Of a stretch of DNA of 47,065 nucleotides, positions 8,385 through 16,376 are shown piece after piece (the stretch's first letter is position 1; each line of letters begins with the position of its first letter). Below the pieces are notes generated by a model. That model was not told the origin of the DNA. It saw only the letters and a program-made list of their open reading frames with translations, and made no database searches. The position numbers and the translations under genes were made by a program. The stretch is from the NCBI RefSeq assembly GCF_016905445.1, contig NZ_JAFEXF010000032.1, forward strand, positions 1-47,065. Reading direction: 5' to 3'. This DNA is from Streptomyces sp. G44. Lineage in GTDB: Bacteria; Actinomycetota; Actinomycetes; Streptomycetales; Streptomycetaceae.

Positions 8385-8639
8385 TCAGCGGTAGGTGCAG
8401 GAGGGGTAGGCGGAGCCGCGGAAGCAGTGTTTGTAGTCGTCGCGGGTGACGCGGAAGTCCTGGCGTCGGCCGTCGTTCGTGGTGACGGTCAGCCGGTAGT
8501 GCCAGCCGCCGGACTTGAAGTAGGAGGCGCTGCGGTCACTCACGGTCCCGGCTGGGCCGGGACCGTAGTTCGGGCCGCACGCGGTCAGGGCCACGACGGC
8601 ACCGACGCTCGCGGCGAGGGCCGCAAGGGACTTGCGCAT
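8385..8639 (-). CDS. Small putative lipoprotein
   Basis: An 84-residue protein with a lipoprotein signal: basic MRKS, a hydrophobic core and a lipobox-like ALTAC with Cys21 as the lipidation site. The mature part carries two further cysteines (HCFRG and SCTYR) that could form a disulfide. The ATG at 8637-8639 has AGGAG upstream; a longer reading to 8768 runs into the next gene and is rejected. It may face the cell surface of element-bearing cells. The family is not recognised. Confidence 0.72.
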   Translation of the reverse strand: MRKSLAALAASVGAVVALTACGPNYGPGPAGTVSDRSASYFKSGGWHYRLTVTTNDGRRQDFRVTRDDYKHCFRGSAYPSCTYR

Positions 8640-8664
8640 GACGGGGACTCCTTCGGACGGATGG

Positions 8665-8916
8665 TCAGCGGGTGTCGGCGCGGTAAGTGCGCGCGGCGCG
8701 GTTGTAGATCCAGCGGCCGACGCGTATGCGCTTGCCGGTGGCGTGGCAGCGGCGGCAGTCCTTGCCACGCTTGAGGCGTCCCTTGCGGTCGGCCTTGAGC
8801 GCGTGGCCCATGCCGGAGCACTTGCGGCAGTCGCCGAACGGGCTCAGCCAGCACTTGACGCTGTAACCGAGCGTGATGATGAGTAGGCAGGCGATAGCGA
8901 GGAGGGGAAGGCTCAT
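8665..8916 (-). CDS. Membrane-anchored DnaJ-type zinc-knuckle protein
   Basis: An 83-residue protein with an N-terminal membrane segment (residues 2-18) followed by two CxxCxGxG-like knuckles, CRKCSGMG and CRRCHATG, which together can hold one zinc ion as in DnaJ. A basic tail follows. The ATG is at 8914-8916. It sits between the translocase (with the inverted-nonamer cluster in between) and the lipoprotein gene. A role in transfer is guessed from location only. Confidence 0.7.
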   Translation of the reverse strand: MSLPLLAIACLLIITLGYSVKCWLSPFGDCRKCSGMGHALKADRKGRLKRGKDCRRCHATGKRIRVGRWIYNRAARTYRADTR

Positions 8917-8970
8917 CAGGGGGCCTCTCAGGCGGGGTTTCGAGGGTTTCCGCAGGGTCGGCCGCTAGCC

Positions 8971-9052
8971 GCTAGCGACCTGATCAGACGCGGTTTTGGT
9001 CGCTAGCAGGGTCGCTAACGCTAGCGACGGTTACCGCTAGCGTTAGCGACCC
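8971..9052. promoter_or_regulatory. Inverted nonamer cluster, candidate clt transfer site
   Basis: The nonamer GCTAGCGAC and its variants occur about six times (8971-8979, 8999-9007 inverted, 9011-9019 inverted GTCGCTAAC, 9020-9028, 9042-9050 GTTAGCGAC). They include a perfect 18-bp inverted repeat, 9009-9026 with 9035-9052, around an 8-base loop. The cluster starts right after the translocase stop. Streptomyces TraB proteins bind short repeats at a clt locus next to traB, so this is a strong candidate. The hairpin could also serve as a terminator. Confidence 0.6.
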
Positions 9053-9059
9053 TTCGGGG

Positions 9060-11288
9060 CTATCCGGCGGCCCACTTTTCGTTGCGCTGCGTAATCGCGG
9101 CGGCGAGGTCGTCGCGCTTGATGCCGCGCTTGTTGACCGTCTTGCCGTCGATGCGGCGGCCGATCTGGTCGGTGGCCACACCGAACGGCTTGAGCGCTGC
9201 GGTGAGCGCTTCCGCCTTGGGCTTGGCGTCCAGCTCGGCCCATGCGCCGTAGACCTCGGGGCGCAGGTCGGCGAGGCGGTCGACGATGGTCTCGGACCAC
9301 ACCTTGGCCTCGCCCTTGCCGAGCACGGCCGCCACGTCGTCCAGGATCGTCGCGGACACCTCCGGCGCGGGTGCCTCGCCGGCCGCGTCGCCGGTCAGCG
9401 TGCCCTCGGCCTCCCGCAGCGCGGCAGCCCTGGTCAGGATGCGTTCCGCGTCGCGGCCGTCGGCGAGGTAGGTGCGCACGATGCCGGCATCGTCCGACAT
9501 GCCCTTGAGCAGGCCAACGCCCTTGTGGGACTTGAGCAGCTTGGACGCGTCCAGACCCTCGGAGTACGAGCCCGCACCGAGGATGACGTCGGAGACCTGG
9601 TAGGCGCCGACCCGCAGGGCGAACCGGGCCTGGTGCTGGTCACGCAGCTCCGAGGGGCAGGCCTTGTCGTCCGGCTTCTGCGTGGACGTCATCACGCTCA
9701 CGCCGACCGCCGGGGCGACCCGGGCGAGGTAGACCAGCAGAGCCAGGATCTCCTTGCCGTGCTCGGGGTGAGTCAAGTACTCCTGCACCTCGTCGACCAC
9801 GAACAGGGTCAGGGGCATGTTCAGCTTCTTGTCCCGGCTGATCTCCGGGGTGAGCTTGCCCTCAGGGCAGATGTGCAGCGGCAGTTCCGACAGCCGGTGG
9901 TAGCGGTCCTCGACATCCGCCTTCAACTCCCGCAGCGAGGTCAGCAGATGCACCACCGGATCGAACCCGTTCTTCGGGACGATGCCGAACCCGATGCGGT
10001 GGGCGACCTTGGTGAACTTGCGCCAGTCCGGCGACGCCTTGCCGTCGAACACGTACAACCTGACGTACGGGTCCAGCGCGGCGGCGAGCGCGATGGTCCG
10101 GGCGGAGAACGTCTTGCCCTGCCTCGGGACGGCGCCGACCAGCAGGGACAGCCACAGCATGGTGGCCATGACCGGGTTGCCCCGCTCGTCCACGCCCCAC
10201 GGGAACGGCTTCCAAAAGTCCACCCGGGTCGCCCCCAACAGCGGGGTCTTGCCGGAGGGGACGGCGAGCGGGTCACGGTCGGCGATCCAGTACGACACGC
10301 GCCGTCCGCTCGTCTCGTCCTTGTCGAGGAAGAGCTGAGTCGGGGCGATGTCCATGCCGGAGGCGAGGCGCGCGTGTGCCTTGACGGCGTCCTCGAACGT
10401 CTTGCCGTACGGCAGGTCGACGACCACCCGCCATCCGTCGCCGTCCCTGCCGATCGGCCGCGGGAAGGCAATGGACTGATCCTTGGTGGTCAGTCCGGAC
10501 GCGTCGTGAGCGCGGATGACGATGTCCGAGGACAACTTGCGCTTGCGGAACGTCACCTTGGCCATGTCGATCAGCGGCCGGTCCGCCGGCGCCCCGACCG
10601 CCCCGAGCGTGGTCGTCAGGGCGGCGATGGACAGCAGCAACAGCCACAACGGAGCCATGACGTACAAGGTCAGGGCGGCAGCGAGGCCGATGAACCCGGC
10701 GATCGTGGCGACGATGCCCCGCAGCCTCACGCGGTCGTTGCGCTGCCGCGAGAGCTTCAGGTACTCGGCCGCGTCCTCGTTGGCCACCGAGGCGAGGCGC
10801 AGGGACTTGCCTTCCGCGTCGAACACCCACCGGCCGATCGCGGCCGACCAGCGCCATGCCCCGCGCGGCGAGTAGAACAGCACCTTGGGCGTGTAGATGC
10901 ACGGCAGGCGAACGGCGTGGTAGCCGATCACCGTGGAGTAGTGGCGGACGGCCCACTTGCGGACGGCCTTGCGCTGGTCGGGAAGCTTGACCCAGTCCGG
11001 CAGGACCGGCATGCGGGACTTGTCCTTGGCCTCCATCCACTCACTGACCGAGGGCGGGTAGGCCTCGCGCGGCGGGTCGACCGGGGCGCCCTCGGTCAGG
11101 CCGTCGTCCTCGGGGTCGTCGGCGTCGTCGGGGAGTTCGGCCTCCCACTCGCCCGGCTTGGCCTCGCCCTCGCCGGGCGCGGCGGCCGGGGTGGTGTCCT
11201 TCTTGAGGGGGAACGGCAGCACGGCGGCCGTCCGCTCGTCGGTGCCCTCCGGCTCGTCCGGGGGCGGGAATGCAGGGTTTTCCGTCAC
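9060..11288 (-). CDS. traB: TraB-like FtsK/SpoIIIE DNA translocase (conjugative transfer)
   Basis: A 742-residue protein. An acidic, disordered N-terminus (1-75) is followed by two membrane helices (about 190-235, IVATIAGFIGLAAALTLYV and APLWLLLLSIAALTTTL). The FtsK-type motor has Walker A GAVPRQGKT and Walker B LTLFVVDEVQEYL, and the C-terminal 80 residues resemble a DNA-reading winged helix (GVATDQIGRRIDG). This class moves double-stranded plasmid DNA between mycelial cells without a relaxase. The start is GTG at 11286-11288 with AGGAG upstream. The nonamer cluster just past its stop is its likely recognition site. Confidence 0.92.
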   Translation of the reverse strand: MTENPAFPPPDEPEGTDERTAAVLPFPLKKDTTPAAAPGEGEAKPGEWEAELPDDADDPEDDGLTEGAPVDPPREAYPPSVSEWMEAKDKSRMPVLPDWVKLPDQRKAVRKWAVRHYSTVIGYHAVRLPCIYTPKVLFYSPRGAWRWSAAIGRWVFDAEGKSLRLASVANEDAAEYLKLSRQRNDRVRLRGIVATIAGFIGLAAALTLYVMAPLWLLLLSIAALTTTLGAVGAPADRPLIDMAKVTFRKRKLSSDIVIRAHDASGLTTKDQSIAFPRPIGRDGDGWRVVVDLPYGKTFEDAVKAHARLASGMDIAPTQLFLDKDETSGRRVSYWIADRDPLAVPSGKTPLLGATRVDFWKPFPWGVDERGNPVMATMLWLSLLVGAVPRQGKTFSARTIALAAALDPYVRLYVFDGKASPDWRKFTKVAHRIGFGIVPKNGFDPVVHLLTSLRELKADVEDRYHRLSELPLHICPEGKLTPEISRDKKLNMPLTLFVVDEVQEYLTHPEHGKEILALLVYLARVAPAVGVSVMTSTQKPDDKACPSELRDQHQARFALRVGAYQVSDVILGAGSYSEGLDASKLLKSHKGVGLLKGMSDDAGIVRTYLADGRDAERILTRAAALREAEGTLTGDAAGEAPAPEVSATILDDVAAVLGKGEAKVWSETIVDRLADLRPEVYGAWAELDAKPKAEALTAALKPFGVATDQIGRRIDGKTVNKRGIKRDDLAAAITQRNEKWAAG

Positions 11289-11370
11289 GATGTACGGGCT
11301 CCTTCGGGAGTCGAAGGGTCCGGCCGGCTTGCTGTGGAAGGGGGGCGGCCGGACCCGGGGTTCGGATGGT

Positions 11371-11751
11371 TCAGGCAGCGCGCTGTTCCTCGGGATAGGC
11401 GCAGGGCACGCACATACCGAGCGAGGTCGGGATGACGTATCCGGCGTCCGCGCGACAGGCCGGGCAAGTGCGGCGCGCCAGGTTGGCCTTGGCGAGCGCG
11501 GCCCACTTGCGCGCGGTCATCGGTCGCACCGGCTTGGCGCGGTCGACGCGGTAGAGGTAGGCGACCAGTGGGCCGCGCCGGTAGCGCGGACGCAGCACCT
11601 GAGCCGCGATCGGCTGGCCACCGGGCCGTAAGCCACGGGCACGGAGTTGACGGCGGGTCGCGAGGCCGTCGGGGGCGTACCGCCACGGGTAGGTGGGGAC
11701 GCCGAACCGGGTGCCGTTCGGGTCGAAGCACTTGCCGAACACCCCCGCCAT
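11371..11751 (-). CDS. RRQL-motif zinc-binding protein
   Basis: A 126-residue basic protein conserved in Streptomyces AICEs. It has the RRQLRARGLRPGGQ motif (about 33-46) and a C-terminal zinc-binding pair, CPAC and CVPC (about 96-117). The start is ATG at 11749-11751, overlapping the preceding stop as ATGA, with AAGG seven bases upstream; a GTG one codon earlier is possible. It lies between the spread-like membrane protein and the translocase, in the same direction. Function unknown. Confidence 0.75.
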   Translation of the reverse strand: MAGVFGKCFDPNGTRFGVPTYPWRYAPDGLATRRQLRARGLRPGGQPIAAQVLRPRYRRGPLVAYLYRVDRAKPVRPMTARKWAALAKANLARRTCPACRADAGYVIPTSLGMCVPCAYPEEQRAA

Positions 11752-12845
11752 CACGCGGCCTTAGAGCGCTCGGCAAGGATCGTGTCCCGCAGCGTCCGGG
11801 CGTTCGCCGGCGAGGTGCGGATGGTGCGGCGGATGCCCTCGGCAGTGATCTGCGCGTCCGGCCAATCGGCCGTCGCGGTCCGTGCCTCAGCAAGCAACTG
11901 ATCGGGCGTGCGCTTGGGTCGGGGCGATCGGGCCACCTCGGGAAGTCGGCCGGTCGCCCGTCGGGGTCGGGGGGAATCGGCCGCCACCGCCCACCGCTCG
12001 GTCGACTCGATCGGCGCCGGGTCGATCGGTGCGGCGATGGCCGGTACGGGCTTGAGGGGGAGAGTCGACTTGACGTAGTCGACCGCCACCGGATCGGGCA
12101 TCGGCAGACGCGTCAGGACGATCGGTGCCGGGGTCGATTCCGGCAGGTCAGCCGTAGACCGATTCCTCTTGGTCTCGGTAGATTCCTCCGCATTTTCGAT
12201 CCCGGCGAACATGGTCGACAGGGCGGCGTCTGCACCGTCCGTGACCCGATCGCGCTGGACGTCCAGCAGCCTCGATCCGAGCGCCACGTCACCGACGCCG
12301 ACCTTGCGGGCGAGGCGCCACGACTTGCGCTCCGACCGGCCCCGGATCTTCTCGTCGGGGTGGTTGGCAGCGCGGGCGCGGTGGTAGGCGAGAGCCTGCA
12401 CGATCGCGGCGGCCTTGCGCTCGGTTTCCGCGTCGCGGCCGTCGGTGTGGACGACGATGCGCCGTGCAAGGAACGCCATGCCCTCGGCCGACACGCACAT
12501 GCCCATCGGGGTCACGGCGTAGATGACCGTCCGGCCGGCGTCGGGTCCCGCCATCGCGGCCATGAACGAGGCAGCGGCGGGCAACGCCCACAGCCCCACG
12601 CGGATGGGCCGCGGCGAGGACTGTCCCAGCATGGTCAGCCCCAACAGGACCAGCCCGAGAACGGCGGTCGCGCCCTCACCGGCCGCGACCGCACCGAGCG
12701 CGGTGCCCTCGCCGTAGGCGTGACCGATGTTGCTGAACGTGCCGATGCCGCCGGCCACACCGGTGAGCAGCATGGGGACGAACGCGGCAGTCAGGACGAC
12801 CTTTTGGGTCTTGGTCAACGGCTTGCGGGTCTGGGGGGTGTTCAT
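11751..12845 (-). CDS. Spread-type (SpdB-like) integral membrane protein
   Basis: A 364-residue protein. The N-terminal 125 residues hold about four membrane helices (starting VVLTAAFVPMLLTGVAGG), and the rest is a long charged cytoplasmic tail rich in Arg, Pro and Ala. The final 60 residues (RTPDQLLAEARTATADWPD to ERSKAA) look like a small helical DNA-binding domain. This matches the membrane-plus-soluble design of Streptomyces spread proteins, thought to move the element along the mycelium. Both ends overlap neighbours by four bases, so it is part of a coupled operon with the RRQL protein and the 105-residue protein. Confidence 0.72.
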   Translation of the reverse strand: MNTPQTRKPLTKTQKVVLTAAFVPMLLTGVAGGIGTFSNIGHAYGEGTALGAVAAGEGATAVLGLVLLGLTMLGQSSPRPIRVGLWALPAAASFMAAMAGPDAGRTVIYAVTPMGMCVSAEGMAFLARRIVVHTDGRDAETERKAAAIVQALAYHRARAANHPDEKIRGRSERKSWRLARKVGVGDVALGSRLLDVQRDRVTDGADAALSTMFAGIENAEESTETKRNRSTADLPESTPAPIVLTRLPMPDPVAVDYVKSTLPLKPVPAIAAPIDPAPIESTERWAVAADSPRPRRATGRLPEVARSPRPKRTPDQLLAEARTATADWPDAQITAEGIRRTIRTSPANARTLRDTILAERSKAA

Positions 12846-13159
12846 GCCGCTTCCCCCGTCCCGCCGGAACGGCCGGCGCGGTCGACGGAGCGCAGGAGGG
12901 GCACGGTGTGGGTGAGGGCGTCGGCGTACAGGGCGTCCCAGGCGGCGATCTCGTTGCCGTCCTCGCCCATCGCGCGCAGGTCGGCGAGGATGTCGCGGGC
13001 CGCGTCCTCGCGGGCCTGCCGTTCGTCGGCCGTCTCGGGCCGGAGGGGGCCGCGGAACAGGTCGACGTCCAGACCGGCCGGCCGCTCGTCGAAGCCGAAC
13101 GCCAGCTCTTCGAACTCGGTCTGGTTCACGACCTGGTGGTTGCCGATGTAGCTACGCAT
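12842..13159 (-). CDS. Conserved AICE hypothetical protein
   Basis: A 105-residue acidic, mainly helical protein with no motif I recognise; the middle (RPETADERQAREDAARDILADLRAMG) looks like a long helix. The ATG at 13157-13159 has AGGAG upstream. Its stop overlaps the start of the spread-like membrane protein (ATGA), so it is translationally coupled with the transfer genes. Stem-loop copy 2 lies just upstream. Confidence 0.65.
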   Translation of the reverse strand: MRSYIGNHQVVNQTEFEELAFGFDERPAGLDVDLFRGPLRPETADERQAREDAARDILADLRAMGEDGNEIAAWDALYADALTHTVPLLRSVDRAGRSGGTGEAA

Positions 13160-13188
13160 GACGGAACTCCTGACATCGAAGGGATGCC

Positions 13189-13225
13189 GGGGCGGTTGCG
13201 GTCCTTGGCGAGAGGCGACCGCCCC
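13189..13225. repeat. Conserved intergenic stem-loop, copy 2
   Basis: GGGGCGGTTGC (13189-13199) pairs with GCGACCGCCCC (13215-13225), with one G-T pair. The loop again holds TTGGCGAGA. It is placed between a membrane gene stop and the ribosome-binding site of the next gene, as in copy 1. Confidence 0.7.
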
Positions 13226-13273
13226 GGGAGGACGAGAACCGGCCCGCAGGTGCGGGCCGGAGGTGCGGCGCGG

Positions 13274-13723
13274 CTAGGCCGCGGCGATGATGAGCGCGGC
13301 GACCAGCAGCCACAGGTGGTGGAAGGACTGGTCAAGCGCGTAAGCGCCGGTACCGATGTGCGGGTTGTCGTCGTGGCCGACGCGCGGGGCACCGAGCCGG
13401 TAGAACTCGCCCTTGCCGGTCACCTTGGCCAGCCACGCGAGCGTGGTGCGCCGGTCGGCCCACCAGTGCGAGGCCGCGTCGATGGCGAGGCCGGCCACGG
13501 TGCCGAGCGCGGACAGGTGCAGGTCCAGCAGCCAGGCGACCGGCAGCAGGACGGCGACCTTGGTGGCGGTCAGGGTGGCGACGTGCCGGGCGTCCGCGAG
13601 GCGGCCGACCCAGCCGGGACGGCCCTTGTGCGCGGACTGGTGCGAGGTCTGCACCCAGTGGTCACCCACGCTGTGGGCGACGTACAGGGCGATGAACACG
13701 GCGGCGAAGACGGCAGCAGCCAT
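13274..13723 (-). CDS. Integral membrane protein, DUF3307-like
   Basis: A 149-residue protein with about four hydrophobic segments. Histidines and acidic residues sit at conserved-looking places: AHSVGDHWVQTSHQSAHKG near the first helix, IDAASHWWADRR, and LDQSFHHLWLL near the last. This pattern recalls DUF3307-type membrane proteins often carried by Streptomyces AICEs. ATG at 13721-13723. It lies in the transfer region in the same direction as its neighbours, so a role in transfer or spread is plausible but not shown. Confidence 0.65.
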   Translation of the reverse strand: MAAAVFAAVFIALYVAHSVGDHWVQTSHQSAHKGRPGWVGRLADARHVATLTATKVAVLLPVAWLLDLHLSALGTVAGLAIDAASHWWADRRTTLAWLAKVTGKGEFYRLGAPRVGHDDNPHIGTGAYALDQSFHHLWLLVAALIIAAA

Positions 13724-13764
13724 CGGGGCGACTCCTAGTCGAGGTGGAAGGGTCGGGCGATGGT

Positions 13765-14538
13765 TCAGCCGTTGCGGACGCGGCCGGAGACGGTGTTGGC
13801 GGACACGCTCAGGTGCCGTGCACCGGACAAGCGGACGTCACCGGAGACGCTGTGGGCGCTGACGTGCCCGGACGCGCCGTTGGTGGCCTGCACCTCGATG
13901 TCCCCGGAGGTGGTGCCCAGGGTGGCGCTGCGGCCGACGTACAGGTCGATGTCGATGTCCCCGGAGACCGACTGTGCGGTGATCTGCTCGGTGACGCGGC
14001 CGACGTGGATGTCGCCGGAGGTGGTGTTGGCGCGGAGCTCCCGAACGCCATCGGCGTCCAGGTCGCCGGAGACGGAACGGAACTCCATCCGGTCGACGTA
14101 GCCGAAGACCTCGGCGTCGGCGGACTGCGAGACGACCGCGAGGGAGGAGTGCGGGGGCAGGCACACCGTGGCCTCGATCGGGCTGACGGTCTGCATGCCG
14201 CTCATTCCGCCGGAGACGACGCGGCCGTTGATGATGGTCATGCCCGTCACCGAGCCGTAGACGGTGCCGACGTTCTGCACGATGCGGTTGCCACGGTGGC
14301 TCTGCACCATCACGTTGCCGGGCATCTCCGGCACCTCGATGCCGAACGCCTGCCCGTTCTGCGTGCTGCGGGCCCGGTTGACGGCGTCGGCCGCCGGCCC
14401 CGTGGCGTCGTCCGTGCGCAGAACCACGCGAGCCGCGGTCAGGCTGTCGAGCACCTGAACGCGGATGCTGCCGACCGGCAGCGAGAGGCCCAGCACGATC
14501 GGGCCGGAGGTCTCGGAGACGAAAACGCGCTCGGTCAT
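13765..14538 (-). CDS. DUF4097-type beta-repeat protein
   Basis: A 257-residue protein. The C-terminal half is built of short repeated beta units of the type SVSGDI/TTSGDI, about every 19-20 residues, which marks the DUF4097 beta-helix family. No signal peptide or membrane segment is visible, so it is probably cytoplasmic. The ATG at 14536-14538 has GGAG upstream; a longer reading to 14784 crosses stem-loop copy 3 and is rejected. It is the first minus-strand gene after the 600-bp divergent control region. Function unknown. Confidence 0.75.
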   Translation of the reverse strand: MTERVFVSETSGPIVLGLSLPVGSIRVQVLDSLTAARVVLRTDDATGPAADAVNRARSTQNGQAFGIEVPEMPGNVMVQSHRGNRIVQNVGTVYGSVTGMTIINGRVVSGGMSGMQTVSPIEATVCLPPHSSLAVVSQSADAEVFGYVDRMEFRSVSGDLDADGVRELRANTTSGDIHVGRVTEQITAQSVSGDIDIDLYVGRSATLGTTSGDIEVQATNGASGHVSAHSVSGDVRLSGARHLSVSANTVSGRVRNG

Positions 14539-14585
14539 GGATGAACTCCAGGAAGTCGATGGGACGTTGACGGCCGCGAAGTGCC

Positions 14586-14622
14586 GGGGTGGTCGCGGTC
14601 CTTGGCGAGAGGCGACCGCCCC
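14586..14622. repeat. Conserved intergenic stem-loop, copy 3
   Basis: GGGGTGGTCGC (14586-14596) pairs with GCGACCGCCCC (14612-14622), with one G-T pair. The loop shares TTGGCGAGA with the other two copies. It lies upstream of the DUF4097 gene, in its leader. Confidence 0.7.
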
Positions 14623-14844
14623 GACGAAAACCCGGGCCGCGAGTGCGGCGGGTAGGGAGCGCTGGTGGATCTGTGCTCGGCTCCCCTCAGCCCCGCTCGT
14701 ACGAGACGAGCGGAGGAGGCAACCGGCCGCCATGCCGGAGCGCGGCGGCGAGGTGAGGTGGTGCTCTGTCTCCTTCGGGAACACGGGCTCCCGTTTCAGG
14801 CGTATGGAGACGTGACCTTTCGGTCTAAGCCCTCCGGTTGACCA

Positions 14845-14948
14845 GGGGTCCGGGTCCCTCGGCCCGCTCTGTCCCGGGCCCCTTGTCGTGCGCTCGCTCG
14901 GTTCGCTGAAGCGACCCGAGCGAGAGGAACATGTATTACGTGTTCCTC
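14845..14948. promoter_or_regulatory. Hairpins and palindromic operator in the divergent control region
   Basis: The 597-bp gap 14539-15135 has no gene. It holds a GGGGTCCGGG/CCCGGGCCCC hairpin (14845-14882), a 14-bp stem with a TGAA loop and one mismatch (14893-14924), and a 25-bp palindrome centred on T14936 whose outer arms GAGGAACA and TGTTCCTC (14924-14931, 14941-14948) are perfect. The palindrome is a good operator candidate for one of the element's regulators (HTH or GntR). A GTACGAC/GTCGTAC pair (15067-15073, 15099-15105) near the HTH gene may be another. Confidence 0.5.
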
Positions 14949-15135
14949 ATCTTGCAGAGAGGAGTTCGCCCCGTCAAGCCCTTCGGCTGTTTGAGTTCTG
15001 CGAGCCCCTCGCGCTCGATGTACCTACAGACTGGCGTCGGCGCGGACGACGATCGACTTCGCGGATGTACGACCCAGGTCGTCCTTGGTTACCGTGAAGT
15101 CGTACCAAGTCGTCCCGAGGGGTCGGAGGTTGGAC

Positions 15136-15903
15136 GTGGCGAACGAGCGACTGCGCGGCGCGATAGTGGACTTGGGCCTGACGCTCGATGAGGTCGCCCA
15201 ACGGCTCGGGGTCGCGTCCAAGACGGTCGAACGATGGATCAACGAGCCTGAGCGCAAGCCATATCGCCGCTTCCAGTACGCGACGGCCTCGCTGTTGAAG
15301 TGCGAGGTGTCCTACCTGTGGCCCGACGAACGCACGTCAGCAGAGGTCACCGCCTCCGGCAACGCGGAGTTGGTCAGGCTCTATCCACACCGCTCCGTGG
15401 TGATGCAGACCCTCTGGACAGACCTCTACTCCAAGGCGCGGCGGCAGTTCGATGTATTGGTGTACTCCGGCTTCTGGCTGTCCGAAGATGCGACGTTCCA
15501 CCGCATCGTGAAGGAGAAGTCAGCCGAAGGCGTGTCCATCCGCTTCCTGATGGGAGAGCCCACGTCGCCGGCGGTGGCCGTGCGCGGGGACGACGAGGGG
15601 ATCGGCGCGGCCATGGCAGCGAAGATCCGGAACGCCCTGGTCAACTACGGTCCGCTCTTCGGCCTTCCTGGCGTTGAGTTCCGGCTGCACAGCACGACTC
15701 TCTACAACTCGATCTATCGAGCTGATGACGAGATGCTGGCCAACGGCCACATCTACGGCGTCGGCGCCTACATGGCCCCTGTGCTGCACCTGCGACGCGT
15801 GCCCGGCGGTGAGCTCTTCGACGCCTACGCTGAGAGCGTGGAACGGGTCTGGGAATCAGCCCGCCCGATCTCCTCACCCACCGAATGGGAAGGCGTGCAC
15901 TGA
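15136..15903 (+). CDS. XRE-type HTH regulator with DUF5919-like C-terminus
   Basis: A 255-residue protein. The N-terminal 60 residues are an XRE-like helix-turn-helix (LTLDEVAQRLGVASKTVERWI). The rest (about 75-250) matches the DUF5919-type effector domain that accompanies such regulators in AICEs and has a PLD-like look. The start is GTG at 15136, six bases after a GGAGG site; an upstream in-frame start at 15085 has no such site. It is coupled to the Nudix gene (TGATG overlap). Probably a master regulator of the element; its operator is likely in the preceding 600 bp. Confidence 0.82.
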   Translation: MANERLRGAIVDLGLTLDEVAQRLGVASKTVERWINEPERKPYRRFQYATASLLKCEVSYLWPDERTSAEVTASGNAELVRLYPHRSVVMQTLWTDLYSKARRQFDVLVYSGFWLSEDATFHRIVKEKSAEGVSIRFLMGEPTSPAVAVRGDDEGIGAAMAAKIRNALVNYGPLFGLPGVEFRLHSTTLYNSIYRADDEMLANGHIYGVGAYMAPVLHLRRVPGGELFDAYAESVERVWESARPISSPTEWEGVH

Positions 15904-16376
15904 TGAGCCGGACCGACTACTTCCGCGACCCGAACGCCCCTAAGGCCAACTCGGTAGTCCCCTCGGTCACGGCCGTTGTCCGGGACGACTCGGGGCGATT
16001 GCTGCTCATCCACAAGACCGACAACGACCTGTGGGCACTGCCTGGTGGCGGCCACGATATCGGCGAACGCATCGCTGACACCGTCGTCCGTGAGGTCTCG
16101 GAAGAGACCGGCATCGACGTTGAGGTAGACAGCATTGTCGGTCTCTACACCGACCCTGAACATGTGCTGGCGTACGACGACGGAGAGGTCCGGCAACAGT
16201 TCTCCATCTGCTTCCGAGCCCACTCCGTCGGCGGTTCCCTGCGTACGAGCAGCGAGTCAAAAGAGGTCCGCTGGGTTGACACAGCGGACCTTGACGGACT
16301 GGAGATCCACCCGTCGATGATGCTGCGCATCCGCCACGGTCTCGACGACTCGCGGCGAGAGCCCTACATCGGCTGA
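15903..16376 (+). CDS. Nudix hydrolase (Pif-like transfer-immunity candidate)
   Basis: A 157-residue protein with a complete Nudix box, GGHDIGE followed seven residues later by REVSEETGI, fitting GX5EX7REUXEEXGU. Nudix enzymes hydrolyse nucleoside diphosphates linked to another group; the substrate here is unknown. In the AICE pSAM2, the Nudix protein Pif gives immunity against redundant transfer between cells carrying the element, and the position next to the regulators here is similar. ATG at 15903 overlaps the preceding stop (TGATG). Its end overlaps the convergent HD gene by 13 bp. Confidence 0.88.
   Translation: MSRTDYFRDPNAPKANSVVPSVTAVVRDDSGRLLLIHKTDNDLWALPGGGHDIGERIADTVVREVSEETGIDVEVDSIVGLYTDPEHVLAYDDGEVRQQFSICFRAHSVGGSLRTSSESKEVRWVDTADLDGLEIHPSMMLRIRHGLDDSRREPYIG

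Noticed and set aside
9525..11435. Long plus-strand open frame opposite the translocase
   Set aside because: It is the antisense shadow of traB; the product is low in real motifs and rich in Arg, Gly and Val, as expected for antisense of GC-rich DNA.
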